From positions 32,749,086-32,813,085 of the forward strand of contig NC_074715.1 in the NCBI RefSeq assembly GCF_947242115.1: 64,000 bases of DNA. Reading direction: 5' to 3'. Positions 22,646-33,618 of this stretch are shown piece after piece. A model generated the notes under the pieces. The model was not told where the DNA came from and did no database searches. It saw only the letters and a program-made list of their open reading frames with translations. Position numbers and translations under genes: made by a program. The stretch's first letter is position 1; each line of letters opens with the position of its first letter. The DNA is from Biomphalaria glabrata. Its lineage: Eukaryota > Mollusca > Gastropoda > Planorbidae.

Positions 22646-25600
22646 TTACAAGGAATGCTGGTTCTGCTGAAGATACTCGGTCAGGAGAAGAGAAGGTGGA
22701 CGAAATTGTTGGAATTTATTTTCCACTTGAGTCCGTCGGCTTCCATGATCATCATAACCTGAAAAAAAAAAACTGTTATAATTGATTCAATAATAAAATT
22801 ATTTTACCTTAAAGTTTTATAAATATGTGACAAAAAAAAATCCAAAAAAGAACATCCTTAACTACAGGTGTTCAGGGGAGGTAATATGTGCTTGTCCAGT
22901 GAACCTTTATTTATATATAGTTCGTCCATCGTGGTTTGATGATGACCACTTTGTTATCCAGGGGGCTGAGGGCTTTGCAATGGGGTTTATGCCTCCTCAT
23001 GTGGCTGGTGAGACCTATGTGAGCCCGGAATGTTCGGCTGCACACTGGGCAGGTTATTCCAGCTGGAGCTAGTGTCGTGGGCCTTGCTTTTCTTCTCTGG
23101 TGTTTTTCTTCTGCCAGCGTGGTTCTCTTTTCCTCAGCAACCTGTGCACCAGTTTTCATAGCGCGACGCCATGATGCTCTGTCATGTGCCTCTCTCCCAG
23201 GTGGCTGTGTCTATGCTGAACGCCTTCAGAGAAGCTTTGAGGGTGTCCCTGAAGCGCTTTCTTTGCCCACCTTGCGAGCGCTTTCCTTCGCTTAGTTGGC
23301 CATACAAGAGTTGTTTAGGATGCGGTGGTCTTCCATTCTGCAGACATGTCCTGCCCATTGCAGCTGAGACTGCATCAGGGTTGTATGGATGCTTTGCAGA
23401 CCCGCTCTTCGAAGGACTTCAGTATCTGGTATTTTGTCTTGCCATTTGACATTCAGTATTTTTCTTAGACATGTCATGTAGAAGTGATTCAGTTTCTTTG
23501 CATGTTTTCTGTACACTGTCCATGTTTCTGAGGCATAGAGCAATGTGGGGAGGATGACGGCTCGATAGACCCCTAGCTTTGTATCGATACGCAGGTCAAT
23601 TTCGTTATCAATCTTTCCGTTTCTGGAGAGTGTGCTGCCAAGATACGTGAATCTGTCCACTGCGTTTATTATATCAAGTCCATTTATCTTGATGCATGGA
23701 TCCGAGTAGGCTTTCCCAGGAGCAGGTAAATATAAGACTTCAGTCTTATTTGTGTTAATGGTAAGGCCAAAGACTGAGCATGCTATTGAGAAGTCACTGA
23801 CGATGCTCTGCAGATCATTTTCAGAGCAGGCATTTAGGGCACAGTCATCAGCAAAAAGTCCCTGATTACTGCTGAATTTGTTTTTGATTTTGCTTGGAGC
23901 TGCCTCAGGTTGAGTAGGCCACCATCAAATCTGTATGTTGTATTTATCCTGATGTTTTCTCTATCTGTGAATGCCTCTGTCAGCATAGCAGAGAACATGA
24001 TACTGAACAGTGTAGGTGCTAGGACACAGCCTTGTTTTACCCTGTTTGATACTTTGAAGGGCTCTGATGGTTCTCCACTTTCTTGGACACGAGCCTTCAT
24101 GCCATCATGAAATAGTCTCACCATGGTTATGAATGTTTACTTACATGTTGGCTCTTTTAAGTGCTATAAACTCATAACAAAACAACAATATATCAAATCT
24201 TATCCCTCCCCTCCTCCCATGTAAAGTATGCTATTGTAAAATGCAAATGTGGTTATGGTATTTTAAGCCTTCAACTGGTCATCAAGCTTATATTTTTATA
24301 TGCCATGGACCTCTTCTGATTCTTAAATGACTTAATGATAAATTATCTGACACTCCAAATTGTTAAATAGAATAAGATTTACTAATTACAACAATCAACA
24401 GGAGTAACTACATACTAAATGTTGTATTTTCAAGAAATTGCTAAAATATATCATATGGTCATTACTTGACAGCAAGCAATGAGCACAAAACTTACTTTGT
24501 GAGTGGAGATTGAGGTACTGACACAATGCATGCAATAACATCCTCTCAAAGCTGCTGGAGATGTCAGATATGAAGACTGAGGTGGGACAGTCATGGAAGA
24601 AAGTCACTATCTCCCTCTCTAGGCTAGCTAGAATACCCTGCAATCACAAAAAAGAGTTTTTGGCACTTCTACAATATTGCACTCTAGTTTTATTGACTCT
24701 AACTTAAATTAAAACTTCTATTTGTCAATTTTTTTGCAAAGAAATATTTGTCTTACCATAGTTAATAGTGATCTTATATCGGTAGGATTAATGATAATAA
24801 TATAAAGAATCATTATATACTATTAGATTAAATAATTTAGATTTGTATTATATCCTGATGACAACAACAAACACCAAGACTAACCAGAGGTAAGTGTCTA
24901 CGTTTCAGTAATGTCCTCAAGTTCCTGTCCACCCGGTTATAACACTGTACAGGTGAATAGGCTGGGTGATCTTCATAAGAAGGATATAAATAGATTTACA
25001 GTAACAATGTGATGTCAAAAAATACTGAAAGTAAAATATCAGTGATAGAAGATGTTTTGACTGCCATTATTCTATTTACATTTACTAAAACTAAAGACAT
25101 AAAAAATATATGATTTGCCATAATCATGAGTTTAGAAAACGATTTAAAGGAAACAACAATGTCCACAATGCCCATAGTTAAATCCATGCTGTTTCTTTTA
25201 AAAAATATAGAAGTTCCAAAGCTACATTTGAATAGACACACAGTTAGATGAATGTTATGATGTCCAAGAAGAGCTCACAGAGATTGTAAAACATTTTGGG
25301 CATTTTGAAAATGTTCAATCAAACAAATTATAAATACACTATCAAAATTGTGGACACTACAACTCAGTAACCTGAAAGATAAGTGAACATGCCTTGCCAG
25401 TCGTACTACTTGTTCTGTCTCTTAGGTCCAGATGGTGGCAGACTGGCCATTTAATTAAGTAAACTAAAACTCAATTTCACACATTGCCATTTATAATACA
25501 TATATGACTTAAGTTAGCTAATTTGGCAACATCTAGCAAAGGATGAAACTTTATGGAGAAAACTTCACTACTCAAGTTTGGCAAGCCCAAAGAAATCAGT

Positions 25601-28600
25601 TAATACTTCAGGTACAACCTAGCCATATTTAACTTTCATCCCAGTGATTAACACCTAATATTAACAATAACAAAAAAGACCATAAGAACAAGAGAATTGG
25701 TACATAAGCATACGTAAAAGTTATTTTAAAGAAGTTTAGTGCTTTAGTAAAATATACCTACAAATATAATTTTAAATAATACAAAGATTTGTTGTAATGT
25801 ATTCTAGTCTATATCTCAGAAAAGTTAAACTACTGATACATGAGAGTTCTTTCTCACACTTCTAATAAATATTTCAAAAAACAAAATGGTCAATAATGAT
25901 CGTATTACAATTGGCACACAAATTATTACAATTTACACCATCATGATCATTGCAAGGGGAAATGCACATTAGTTAATAATACATTATGAGATGCGAGTTC
26001 ATTTAAGTTAATATATTATGCTTGAAGTTACTTGGCATTAGTTTATTTATTATGCTGAGAATCGCCTCCCCATTTATTAATATATTATGTTGGGACTTGT
26101 TTGCCAATTGTTAAAAGAGAGTTTTTTTTTTAAAATCCGTTTATGATAATTAGGATTACCAAAAAAAAAAAAAAATAGAATAAAATTGGAATACTCTGTA
26201 CAGATAATTCCAAATATGTCTGACTCATACAAAAACAAATCTAGTCCCCACAAAAGTATTACCACTTCTTTCATCAAGGATCATCACCCAGTTATCTTCA
26301 GCAGTCTTAGTATCACTTCCTTCATCTTCTTCCTTAATGATATGCAAACCTCTGTAGTTTAAAATTTTTCTCTGCTCCTCTTCTGAACTTTCCACAAAAC
26401 TATTCCACATCTGAAAAATGTAAGTAAACATTCCAGCTTATTCCTTGGGATCTTTTAAACTGTTAATAAAGCAAAGAAAATTTTAATATATTGAAAGAAT
26501 TTTAAAACTTTATGATTTTATATGATAAAAATGTGTTTTAAGTAAGTCAAAATGACAAAGTAATAACACTATGAAATTACTAAAGACAGCAATAAATAAT
26601 CACACTAGAAAAGGTACAATGTGTTTCAATGAATCTAAGCTCAACAATGAGTCTAAAAACTACAACAATAAGATGGTTGACAAACTAGCAAAGACTGGAA
26701 CAAAGGGTGAAGAAAGTCTTTGATAGGAGACCAATAGTGTCTGATCACCATTCAAAAGTACAGTAATGATGCAAACTTGATTCAAGCTAGTATTCCCTTA
26801 AGTAAAGCATTCTGATTAAATAGAAGCATAATGTAGATTGTAAGCTAAAATGATTCAGATGTCTTTGAAACAACACATTTGGAAAATAGCTCAAGAAAAG
26901 GTTCAAATATTTTAAACCTCTAACACATAGTCAACACACTGACCCCAACAACTTTCTTGACCTCTTCAAAACTGCACAGTACCTCACAAATATAGATCTA
27001 GGACTAAATGTAAAGCAGCCAGCCCCCCCCCCCCCCCCAAATCGATATTTCCATTGAAAAAAAAAAAAAGACACCTAACTCCAACATCTTTATTCCTTAG
27101 ATATTTAAATACAAATAAATTCAAAGGAATAAAACTACATCTATTTAATACAATATTTTCAAATATTATATGCTTTACATATCTTAGTGCCAGTACTGTG
27201 ATTTGAAAAAAAAAAAAGAAGGCTGAAATAAAGTGGCAAATATTTAAATACTATAACTAACTTCCATCTTCTCTGGATCATCAAACAGTTCCTCAAACAA
27301 GCTTGCGCTAGGTTCAAAAGTTGATGATGGATCATTGGAGACAATATCTTCATCTTTTTCTTCTAGATTTATTAAGTATCTCACTAGAACAGCAAAAACA
27401 CAAAAGAATCAATCATTTATTTTGCTGTTTCATAATCAAAATTGTATGACATAAACATAGACTAGACAGGAAATTGAAAATACATTAATCATTGCTTTGT
27501 TTGAATTCAAGAACCAAACAATTAATAACAAACATTTAAGTAATATAAAGCCTTCTAAACAAAAAGAAAACTAAGGACTCATTGTATAATGTCTTTTAAC
27601 AATATAATAATAGTATACAGGGTGTAATTGGCTTTTGAAAAATATTTAACAAAACTTTGTCATCAGCAATAAAGCAACTGGTGATAAAAAAAAATTATTT
27701 TCAGCTAACAAGTAAACCAAACGAGAACAAAAGTTTGTTTTTATGCTTTTTCTTGTCTTCTTGCAAACACAATTAACACCTTTTTTTATTTGGAAACCTT
27801 TTAACTTACTTCTTCTTCATTGGTTTGCAGTTTGAGGTCAAATCCACTTCTATCAAACGTTTTTAATATTCATTTTTTTTTTTTATCTATGTGTGTCCTT
27901 GAAGACATCACAAAAATGAAAAAATTTGACCTTATTAGTATATTTAATTAATCATTACTGAAAATAATCTGCTGTATACATATCCCTGACAATACTAAGT
28001 TAAGGCTGTAGGTCTAAAGGAGGACTAGGGGAGGTGAGAAACATTCTTCATTGCCATCATGTCATTGAGCAGACAAAAAAACTGAAGGATCCCCATGCCT
28101 ACAGGTGTCAAGTACATAACATAACCTCATATATATAAAATGGCCAAAGCAACAAAGATTGAAATAATCTAGGATAATAGTATAATATAATATATAATAT
28201 AGTATAATTGTTTAATAATATAAAAGAATGTTCAGAATAAAATTAAATGCTTAAACATGCAGATTTTTAGAATATAGATCTATAACGAAAATGAAAAATA
28301 TATGTAGATATAGAATCTATGATGTAAATGTAATTATTATAATAAATAATATCTAGTTCTAATTATTTCAAATCTTTCTTGCACTCACAGTTATCCAAGC
28401 GACGTGCATGTCGTATGCCACGTCGACTTCCATACTTGGCTAAATTTTCTTGAGAGACAGAGATATGTATTTGGGGTCTGCGGTGCGGCCTCACTGCTCG
28501 CTGGCTCTGAACCGATTGGGAATCTGATTCTTCTTCATCAGTAGAAGACAGTAAGTTGTTCTCAACATGTCTGCATTATTAATTACAAATCCAATTATAT

Positions 28601-29135
28601 TTATGTATTTAGTCTACAATAGTCTACATTATATTAAACTGTTACTATAATAGTGTGTATTTAAAAACAGATCTAAAACAGGAGTTAGTTCTTTTCTTTA
28701 ACTAAACAACACACAGTTGTAAGAAAGTCAAGTACCTGATATAATCATAATGGTTAGGTTAAGACTTAAGAGCTAGCCAGGAAAACCAGTGACTGAGTGA
28801 CTTGGCAGAATTTAAGTCATTGGTTAATATGCATGACTAAATACATGACGCGTAGGACATAATCATCTTCTTTTTTGAAGTAACGTCTGTATTATATAAG
28901 ATAAGAAGATCTATTTTCTTTTCTATTAACTAGACCTCCTATAGCCTATATACTTAACTATAGACTATATTCTATATATAGATCTAATACAACATACAAT
29001 GATACACATGACATATGATATAATTAATTTTACATTTTTTTTTCCTAACAAATTTGCTTACCTATCATTGTAGTTTTCAATATACGGGTTAAATGGGGCA
29101 GATGGATCACTGTCATTACCTTGTATCAAACCCAT
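22646..29135 (-). CDS. R3HDM4: R3H domain-containing protein 4 (R3HDM4), 7 exons, complete
   Basis: Exons on the minus strand: 29062-29135, 28389-28570, 27262-27383, 26263-26410, 24885-24970, 24496-24637, 22646-22758. All joints have GT..AG and keep phase, giving 288 residues (human about 268). The start MGLIQGNDSD is the only in-frame ATG of exon 1. Segments align in order with vertebrate R3HDM4: RRLDNLRYLINLEE; MWNSFVESSEEEQRKILNY; DHPAYSPVQCYNRVDRNLRT; the R3H core SFERMLLHALCQYLNL; and a C-terminal PPSLLLTEYLQQ. The R3H signature Arg-x3-His falls at about residues 236 and 240. R3H domains bind single-stranded nucleic acids. The cellular role of this subfamily is poorly known. Residues 30-60 are acidic/serine-rich then basic and probably disordered. 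The last intron carries a LINE-A fragment in the same orientation. Family assignment is firm; function is inferred from the domain. Confidence 0.93.
22913..24136 (-). mobile_element. LINE-A fragment in last intron of R3HDM4
   Basis: Minus-strand pieces in order: reverse-transcriptase part (MVRLFHDGMKARVQESGEP, VKQGCVLAPTLFSIMFSAML), the post-RT segment (FTYLGSTLSRNG, YRAVILPTLLYASETW, WAGHVCRMEDHRI) and a C-terminal C2H2 finger (CPVC...H-x3-H). The frames are interrupted, and about 60 bp present in the 37-39 kb copy are missing. The element is 5'-truncated at about 24136 inside the RT domain. Its 3' end is marked by GGACGAACTATATA, the same end as the copy at 37018. It is non-functional. It lies in the sense direction of the host intron. 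Confidence 0.9.
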
Positions 29136-29862
29136 GGCACTGAATTATCTGTTGAATAACACCTAGATTTCTACTTGGAATCGATTTTTCGACAAAACAG
29201 ATGATGGAAGATTACAAATATTGATGAAATTTATACTTATCTAAAAAGTGGGATTCTTGTTAGATGCATAGGCCTTGCAATATATTTTTAACGAAACGAG
29301 AAATGCATAGGAATTGGAAAATGAAACGAAGACTCACTTAGAGCCCTTTTCTGGTCGACCGTAAATCACCAAAAATAAAATAATTACTTTTCGTTTAATG
29401 CCACATAGATTTAGATCTAACATAATCTAACTGATAATACTGATGCCTTGTGTGATCTCCTAATCACAAAGAGAAATAAAAAGAAATACTAAGCTGTAAA
29501 AGGAATGATAGCCTACAAGTACTGAAGTAGGGCCTACAAGTTTGTAACCCTAACCCTAACCCTGGAACCCCTATTTGTTATTTTTGTAATTTCTCTGACA
29601 TACTTTGATTTGATTTGCAACGACCCGCTTTATACCCCCCCCCACACACACACACATACGCATAGGCCTATGCTTTTGGCCCGCGGATTCTAATAGTACT
29701 TATACGCCTCCCCTCTCCACACACCCGCCCTCACGCACACAACAAAAAAGTTAACCCTACATACCTTATTAGGCCTAGTTACAATCTTTGACTTTTATTT
29801 GGCTTCTCAATGCAATGTACAACACACACGCATACACACGCTTTCACACTTTTCGGCCCTTT
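29136..29862. other. Upstream region of R3HDM4, promoter presumed
   Basis: The start codon of R3HDM4 at 29135 faces right, so its promoter should lie here. No TATA box at a convincing place. Three telomere-type units (TAACCCTAACCCTAACCCT) occur at about 29546, and CA/CT-rich stretches at 29640-29860. Confidence 0.4.
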
Positions 29863-30060
29863 TTTTAGCTGCCCCAGAAAGGGGAAAAGACGCTATTAGT
29901 TTTGTGTGGCCTGTCTGTCCATCTGTCCGTCCGTCCCACTTAGATCTCAGAAACTAGAAGAGAAAATGAAAATCGGACATCATGATTCGATATTTTAGAT
30001 CAATCAAAGTTATGATGCAACGGCTACTTTTTTCTTTTCTGAAAGCGAAAAATCTAATTA
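29863..30060 (+). repeat. Dispersed repeat (CTGTCCGTCTGTCCCG family), plus copy 1
   Basis: Begins near TTTTTAGCTGCCCCAGAAAG, then AAAAGACGCTATTAGTTTTG, CTGTCTGTCCATCTGTCCG, TAGATCTCAGAAACTAGAAG and GATGCAACGGCTAC. A better preserved copy begins at 30961. No coding capacity. Confidence 0.75.
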
Positions 30061-30544
30061 TGCAAGCAGGTGTTTTTTTTCATAAAAATACACCATTTTT
30101 ACAACTATTCACTATTAACAGTAACAAACGCAGAATGCTTTTTAGTAAGGGAGGAGCTATTATAGCCATTTGATGGCATTTTTTAAACACATTTATGCAA
30201 ATGGTTTTAGATATTTTACCAAAAAAATATCATTTTTTACAATTATAATATATTATATTGCTTATTATAGTTATGTAAGTTCTGTAATACTAAATACTAT
30301 ATTTTCAAAAAAAAATTAATTAATTTTTTCTAAAGAGAAAAAATCTATTTACTATACAAATAAGTTGGACATAATTTAGAAAAACAATTAGTAAGTAGTT
30401 TTTCATATTATCGCGTGAACTGCAAACATACAATGATACCATGGAACTCAAAAACTAAAGGAATTTTTTTTTTACGGAAATGTTTTTTTCTTGAGACTTT
30501 GAATAAATGATTGACTCTTTACAAAACAATTAGATCAATAAGAT

Positions 30545-30890
30545 ACTCATTATAAGACATCAGTTAGGCCAGGTTCACATCTAACTCCACATACACTTTC
30601 ACCTATTCCTTGGTCTGCTGGACCTTTGGGGCACCACACAGGATCTGTCAACCTTCTTTCTCCATTCTTCTCTGTCATTTGCCTTTGATAGAATTTCATT
30701 ACGATATTCTCTCTGAAAATATTGAAACCTGCCTTTTTGCCTGCCCTGGGTGGAGCACTTCTGATATAATTTAATACCGATATTCTTCTGAAAATATTGA
30801 AACCTGCCTTTTTTCCTGCCTGGGTGGACCACTTCGGGGGACGATTTTGAGTTTGTGTTTCCACACAAACTGTCTTTGTAACCTTGTTTT
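30545..30890 (+). repeat. Dispersed repeat with internal duplication (TAGGCCAGGTTCACATCTAAC family), copy 1
   Basis: Runs from GTTAGGCCAGGTTCACATCT through GGTCTGCTGGACC, CCTTCTTTCTCCATTC and CTGAAAATATTGAAACCTGC to CACAAACTGTCTTTGTAACC. A block of about 80 bp around GAAAATATTGAAACCTGCC is tandemly duplicated in this copy. It is intact at the place where the second copy (31563-31970) contains a SINE, so it shows the empty site. Confidence 0.75.
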
Positions 30891-30960
30891 ATATTACAAT
30901 GACAGCCCCTTTTTAGCATTCTCTCATTGATTGACCCCATTACTAAACTTTTGTTTCCTT

Positions 30961-31150
30961 TTTAGCGGCCCCCGAAAAGGGAAAAGACGCTATTAGTTTT
31001 GTGCGAAGTGTCTGTCCGTCTGTCCGTCTGTCCCGTTTAGATCTCGTAAACTAGAAGAGATATTGAAAATCCGACTTCACAATATTTTAGACCATTCAAA
31101 GTTCTGATGCAACGGCTACTTTTTTTTTTCCTGAAAGCGAAAATTCTAAT
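30961..31150 (+). repeat. Dispersed repeat (CTGTCCGTCTGTCCCG family), plus copy 2
   Basis: Starts TTTTTAGCGGCCCCCGAAAA, then AAAAGACGCTATTAGTTTTG, TGTCCGTCTGTCCGTCTGTC, CGTTTAGATCTCGTAAACTA and CTGATGCAACGGCTAC. Same order as 29863-30060. The flanking A/T runs obscure any target duplication. Confidence 0.78.
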
Positions 31151-31364
31151 TTTTAAAATCAATTATGCAAGCAGTTTTTTAAAGAGAAAAAGCTAATTAG
31201 TATGCATTATATGTTAAACCTAATTTAAAACGAATAGTAATCTTGTAAACTTCATTTTTGTGAACATTTTTTTTTATATAGCGGATTTTTTTTTTTTTTT
31301 TTTTTTTTTGAGGATTCGAATATGAGATTGAGCCTTTTCAAAACAATTACATTATTTATTCCGA

Positions 31365-31563
31365 ACCGAGGTCCCGGGTTCGAATCCTGGTGAAGACTGG
31401 GATTTTCAACTTCTGAGTCTACCCAGCTCTAATGGGTACCTGGCATTAGTTGGGGAAAAGTAAAGGCGGTTGGTCGTTGTGCTGGCTACATGACACCCTA
31501 GTTAACCGTAGGCCACAAAAAACAGATGAACTTTACATCATCTGCCCTATAGACCACAAACTA
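31365..31563 (+). mobile_element. tRNA-derived SINE, family 1 (copy 2), head truncated
   Basis: Contains a clear B box, GGGTTCGAATCCTGG, at 31376, followed by the family body (CTACCCAGCTCTAATGGGTA, CATGACACCCTAGTTAACCG, TTTACATCATCTGCCC). It runs into the next repeat at ACCACAAACTAGTTAGGCC in place of the usual GGTCTGAAAGGGGAAC end. Confidence 0.82.
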
Positions 31564-31970
31564 GTTAGGCCAGGTTCACATCTAACTTTACATTCACTTT
31601 CACCTATCCTTTGATCTGCTGGACGGTTGGGGCACTACACAAGATCTGTTAACCTTCTTTCTCCATTCTTACCTCTCATTTGTCTTTGATATAACTTCAT
31701 TCGGATGTTCTTTCTGAAAATATTGAAGCCTACCTGGGTGGACCACTGGTCGTGCGGTTTGCGTGCTGGACTGTCGTTCGGATTTATCGACGGTCGAAGG
31801 TTCAAACCCTGCCTGCTCCCATCCCCCGTCGTCCTGCGGAAGGTTTGGACTAGGAAGTAAACTATCTTCAACTCTGAAGGATTATCCGAATTATGTAAAA
31901 CATTTTACTTCGGGGGCCGATTTTGAGTTTGTGTTTCCACACAAACTGTCTTTTGTAACCTTGTTTTTTT
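31563..31970 (+). repeat. Dispersed repeat (TAGGCCAGGTTCACATCTAAC family), copy 2, interrupted by a SINE
   Basis: Same order of landmarks as 30545-30890, but split at GGGTGGACCACT|TCGGGGG by the family 2 SINE at 31748-31906. The part after the SINE resumes with ACTTCGGGGGCCGATTTTG and CACAAACTGTCTTTTGTAAC. Confidence 0.75.
31748..31906 (+). mobile_element. tRNA-derived SINE, family 2, nested (copy 1)
   Basis: Head GGTCGTGCGGTTTGCGTGCT resembles an A box, and GAAGGTTCAAACCCTGCC is a B box. The body includes CGTCCTGCGGAAGGTTTGG and TCTGAAGGATTATCCGAA, with an A/T-rich end. It sits between GGACCACT and ACTTCGGGGG of the host repeat, giving a short ACT(T) duplication. Other copies: 36004-36128 and 61556-61690. 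Confidence 0.82.
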
Positions 31971-32149
31971 TATCTCTGTTTGAAAGCACGTTAAATGAAC
32001 TTGCTGATATTAAGATTATACAATCAATAATTAGATAGAAAACTAGCTTTCTGAAATTTGAACTCAAATTATTGGTCTTTAGATAATTCGAATATGTCAC
32101 TGTCACTAGATCTATGTCGATCTTTCGATCTTGGCATGGTGTACCCCAT

Positions 32150-32690
32150 GGGCGGAGGGTCTTGGGGTTGACCCCCTCCACCCCCACCCCGAAATGAAAC
32201 TCCCACCCCCGGCAGGAAAGGGGGAGGTGGAATTTATTTTGCGACTGATATTTTGCTTTCATTTTGTTTATTTTAAGGTTAGATTTTAATATTAAACCAT
32301 CACTTGCCCCAAAGCAGCCAAGGGGGGATTTGAGTTTAAATCCCCTTTTAGGGGGTTTTGCGATTAAACCCCCTTTTATATAAAACAAAAAAAATAATGC
32401 AAACGAAAAACCCAAATTCCAAGAGCATAGCCAAGGGGGATTTTGATTTTAAAACCCCCTCCGAAATGTTTTTTAAATAATAAAACTCCCTCTTCAATAT
32501 TAGACTAGAGCATACATCAGTCACCAGATTCTATGAGTGTAACCAAGAGGGGTTTTGTGTTTGAACCCCCCCCCCCCAATCCAAAGGGCTCTAAGTTAAA
32601 ACCCCATACATAGTGTTTTGAGTTTAAAACCCCCCTCCAGCGGGGTTTGAAGCTAAAAACCACCTCTTCAATATGAAAAAAAGCAAATTA
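32150..32690. repeat. Degenerate repeat rich in CCCCCTTTTA and its complement
   Basis: Several diverged units built from GGGGGTTTTG(A)GTTTAAA and AACCCCCCTC blocks, each preceded by AGCCAAGGGG-like or ACCAAGAGGGG-like starts, with unit length of about 110-140 bp. Strand asymmetry alternates G-rich and C-rich blocks, which could form hairpins. No ORF of interest. Confidence 0.6.
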
Positions 32691-33618
32691 CGCACTCGAT
32701 TAATTATGTACACACACACACACACACTAATATATCCAAAACCCTCCCCGAAAAACATTCCTGGCTACGAACATGGTCTACGCCGATGGATTCGTAGTTA
32801 ACTTTGTAGCTTCTTTCGCTAGAAAACGTCTCTTTTTATCTCCCTTCCATTCACTATGTACACTTATCTGTACAGAAAAAAATCGATCTGGTTCATAAAA
32901 GTATGGCATTTCCTCATAGTCAAGTGGCACTCGTTATCAAAAGATCTTTTATACTAATTTCACACCTTTTTATTTAAGCAAGAAGTTATAGGCTAATATG
33001 CCAATTTAAAATCAATGAATGGCATAACATGGTTTTTTTTTTATTTAAATATTGACACAGTGTAGCTTTCACCATTATATCAATACTGGGGCTAGTTCCT
33101 TTACAAACCAATCAACAAAAGGTGGGAAAAGCCAGCAATGTGTATACTATTTGCACTGTAAGCTGCGACTTTTATGAATGTAAACGACAGCAGGCTAAAA
33201 TAGTATTCTGCCGTTTGGAATTTTATCTCTAGATAATTTCATTTCAACATTCCTTTCATCTCGTGTTTCTCGTAATCTGATGCTGATTAAATGTTCCGCC
33301 ATAAGTTCGATTGTGTTTTCCTTTTCTTCTTTCGTCTGTGTGACAGTTAATAGGATTGACATTCTTTGAGTCGCCTGATGGAATTATGGGAAGTCGTCCT
33401 TTCCTGTTTTTTTTTTCTTTAAACGTTAGTAGGGGAGGTAGACTGAGTTGTTCATCTGCTGGTTTCTAGTTAGAAACATTCTCTTCAAGTTTGTTTTCGT
33501 CATTGAGCGCTAGTAGTATAAATGAATGTGCTTTGAAACTCATTTTGATTCAAACAAATAGTAGGTTTAGGTAGTTTATTTTTTAAAAACTTGTGCTGAC
33601 ACCAAATTAAAACTAAAA
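32691..33618. promoter_or_regulatory. 5' flank of the gene at 33619, no motif assigned
   Basis: No other gene seen. This stretch precedes the ATG at 33619 and should contain its promoter and any 5' untranslated exon. No convincing TATA box or initiator was found. A short CA run lies at 32710. Confidence 0.3.

Noticed and set aside
31365-31400. tRNA gene with B box GGTTCGAATCC
   Set aside because: No acceptor stem or complete cloverleaf; the sequence is the head of a SINE with two sister copies.
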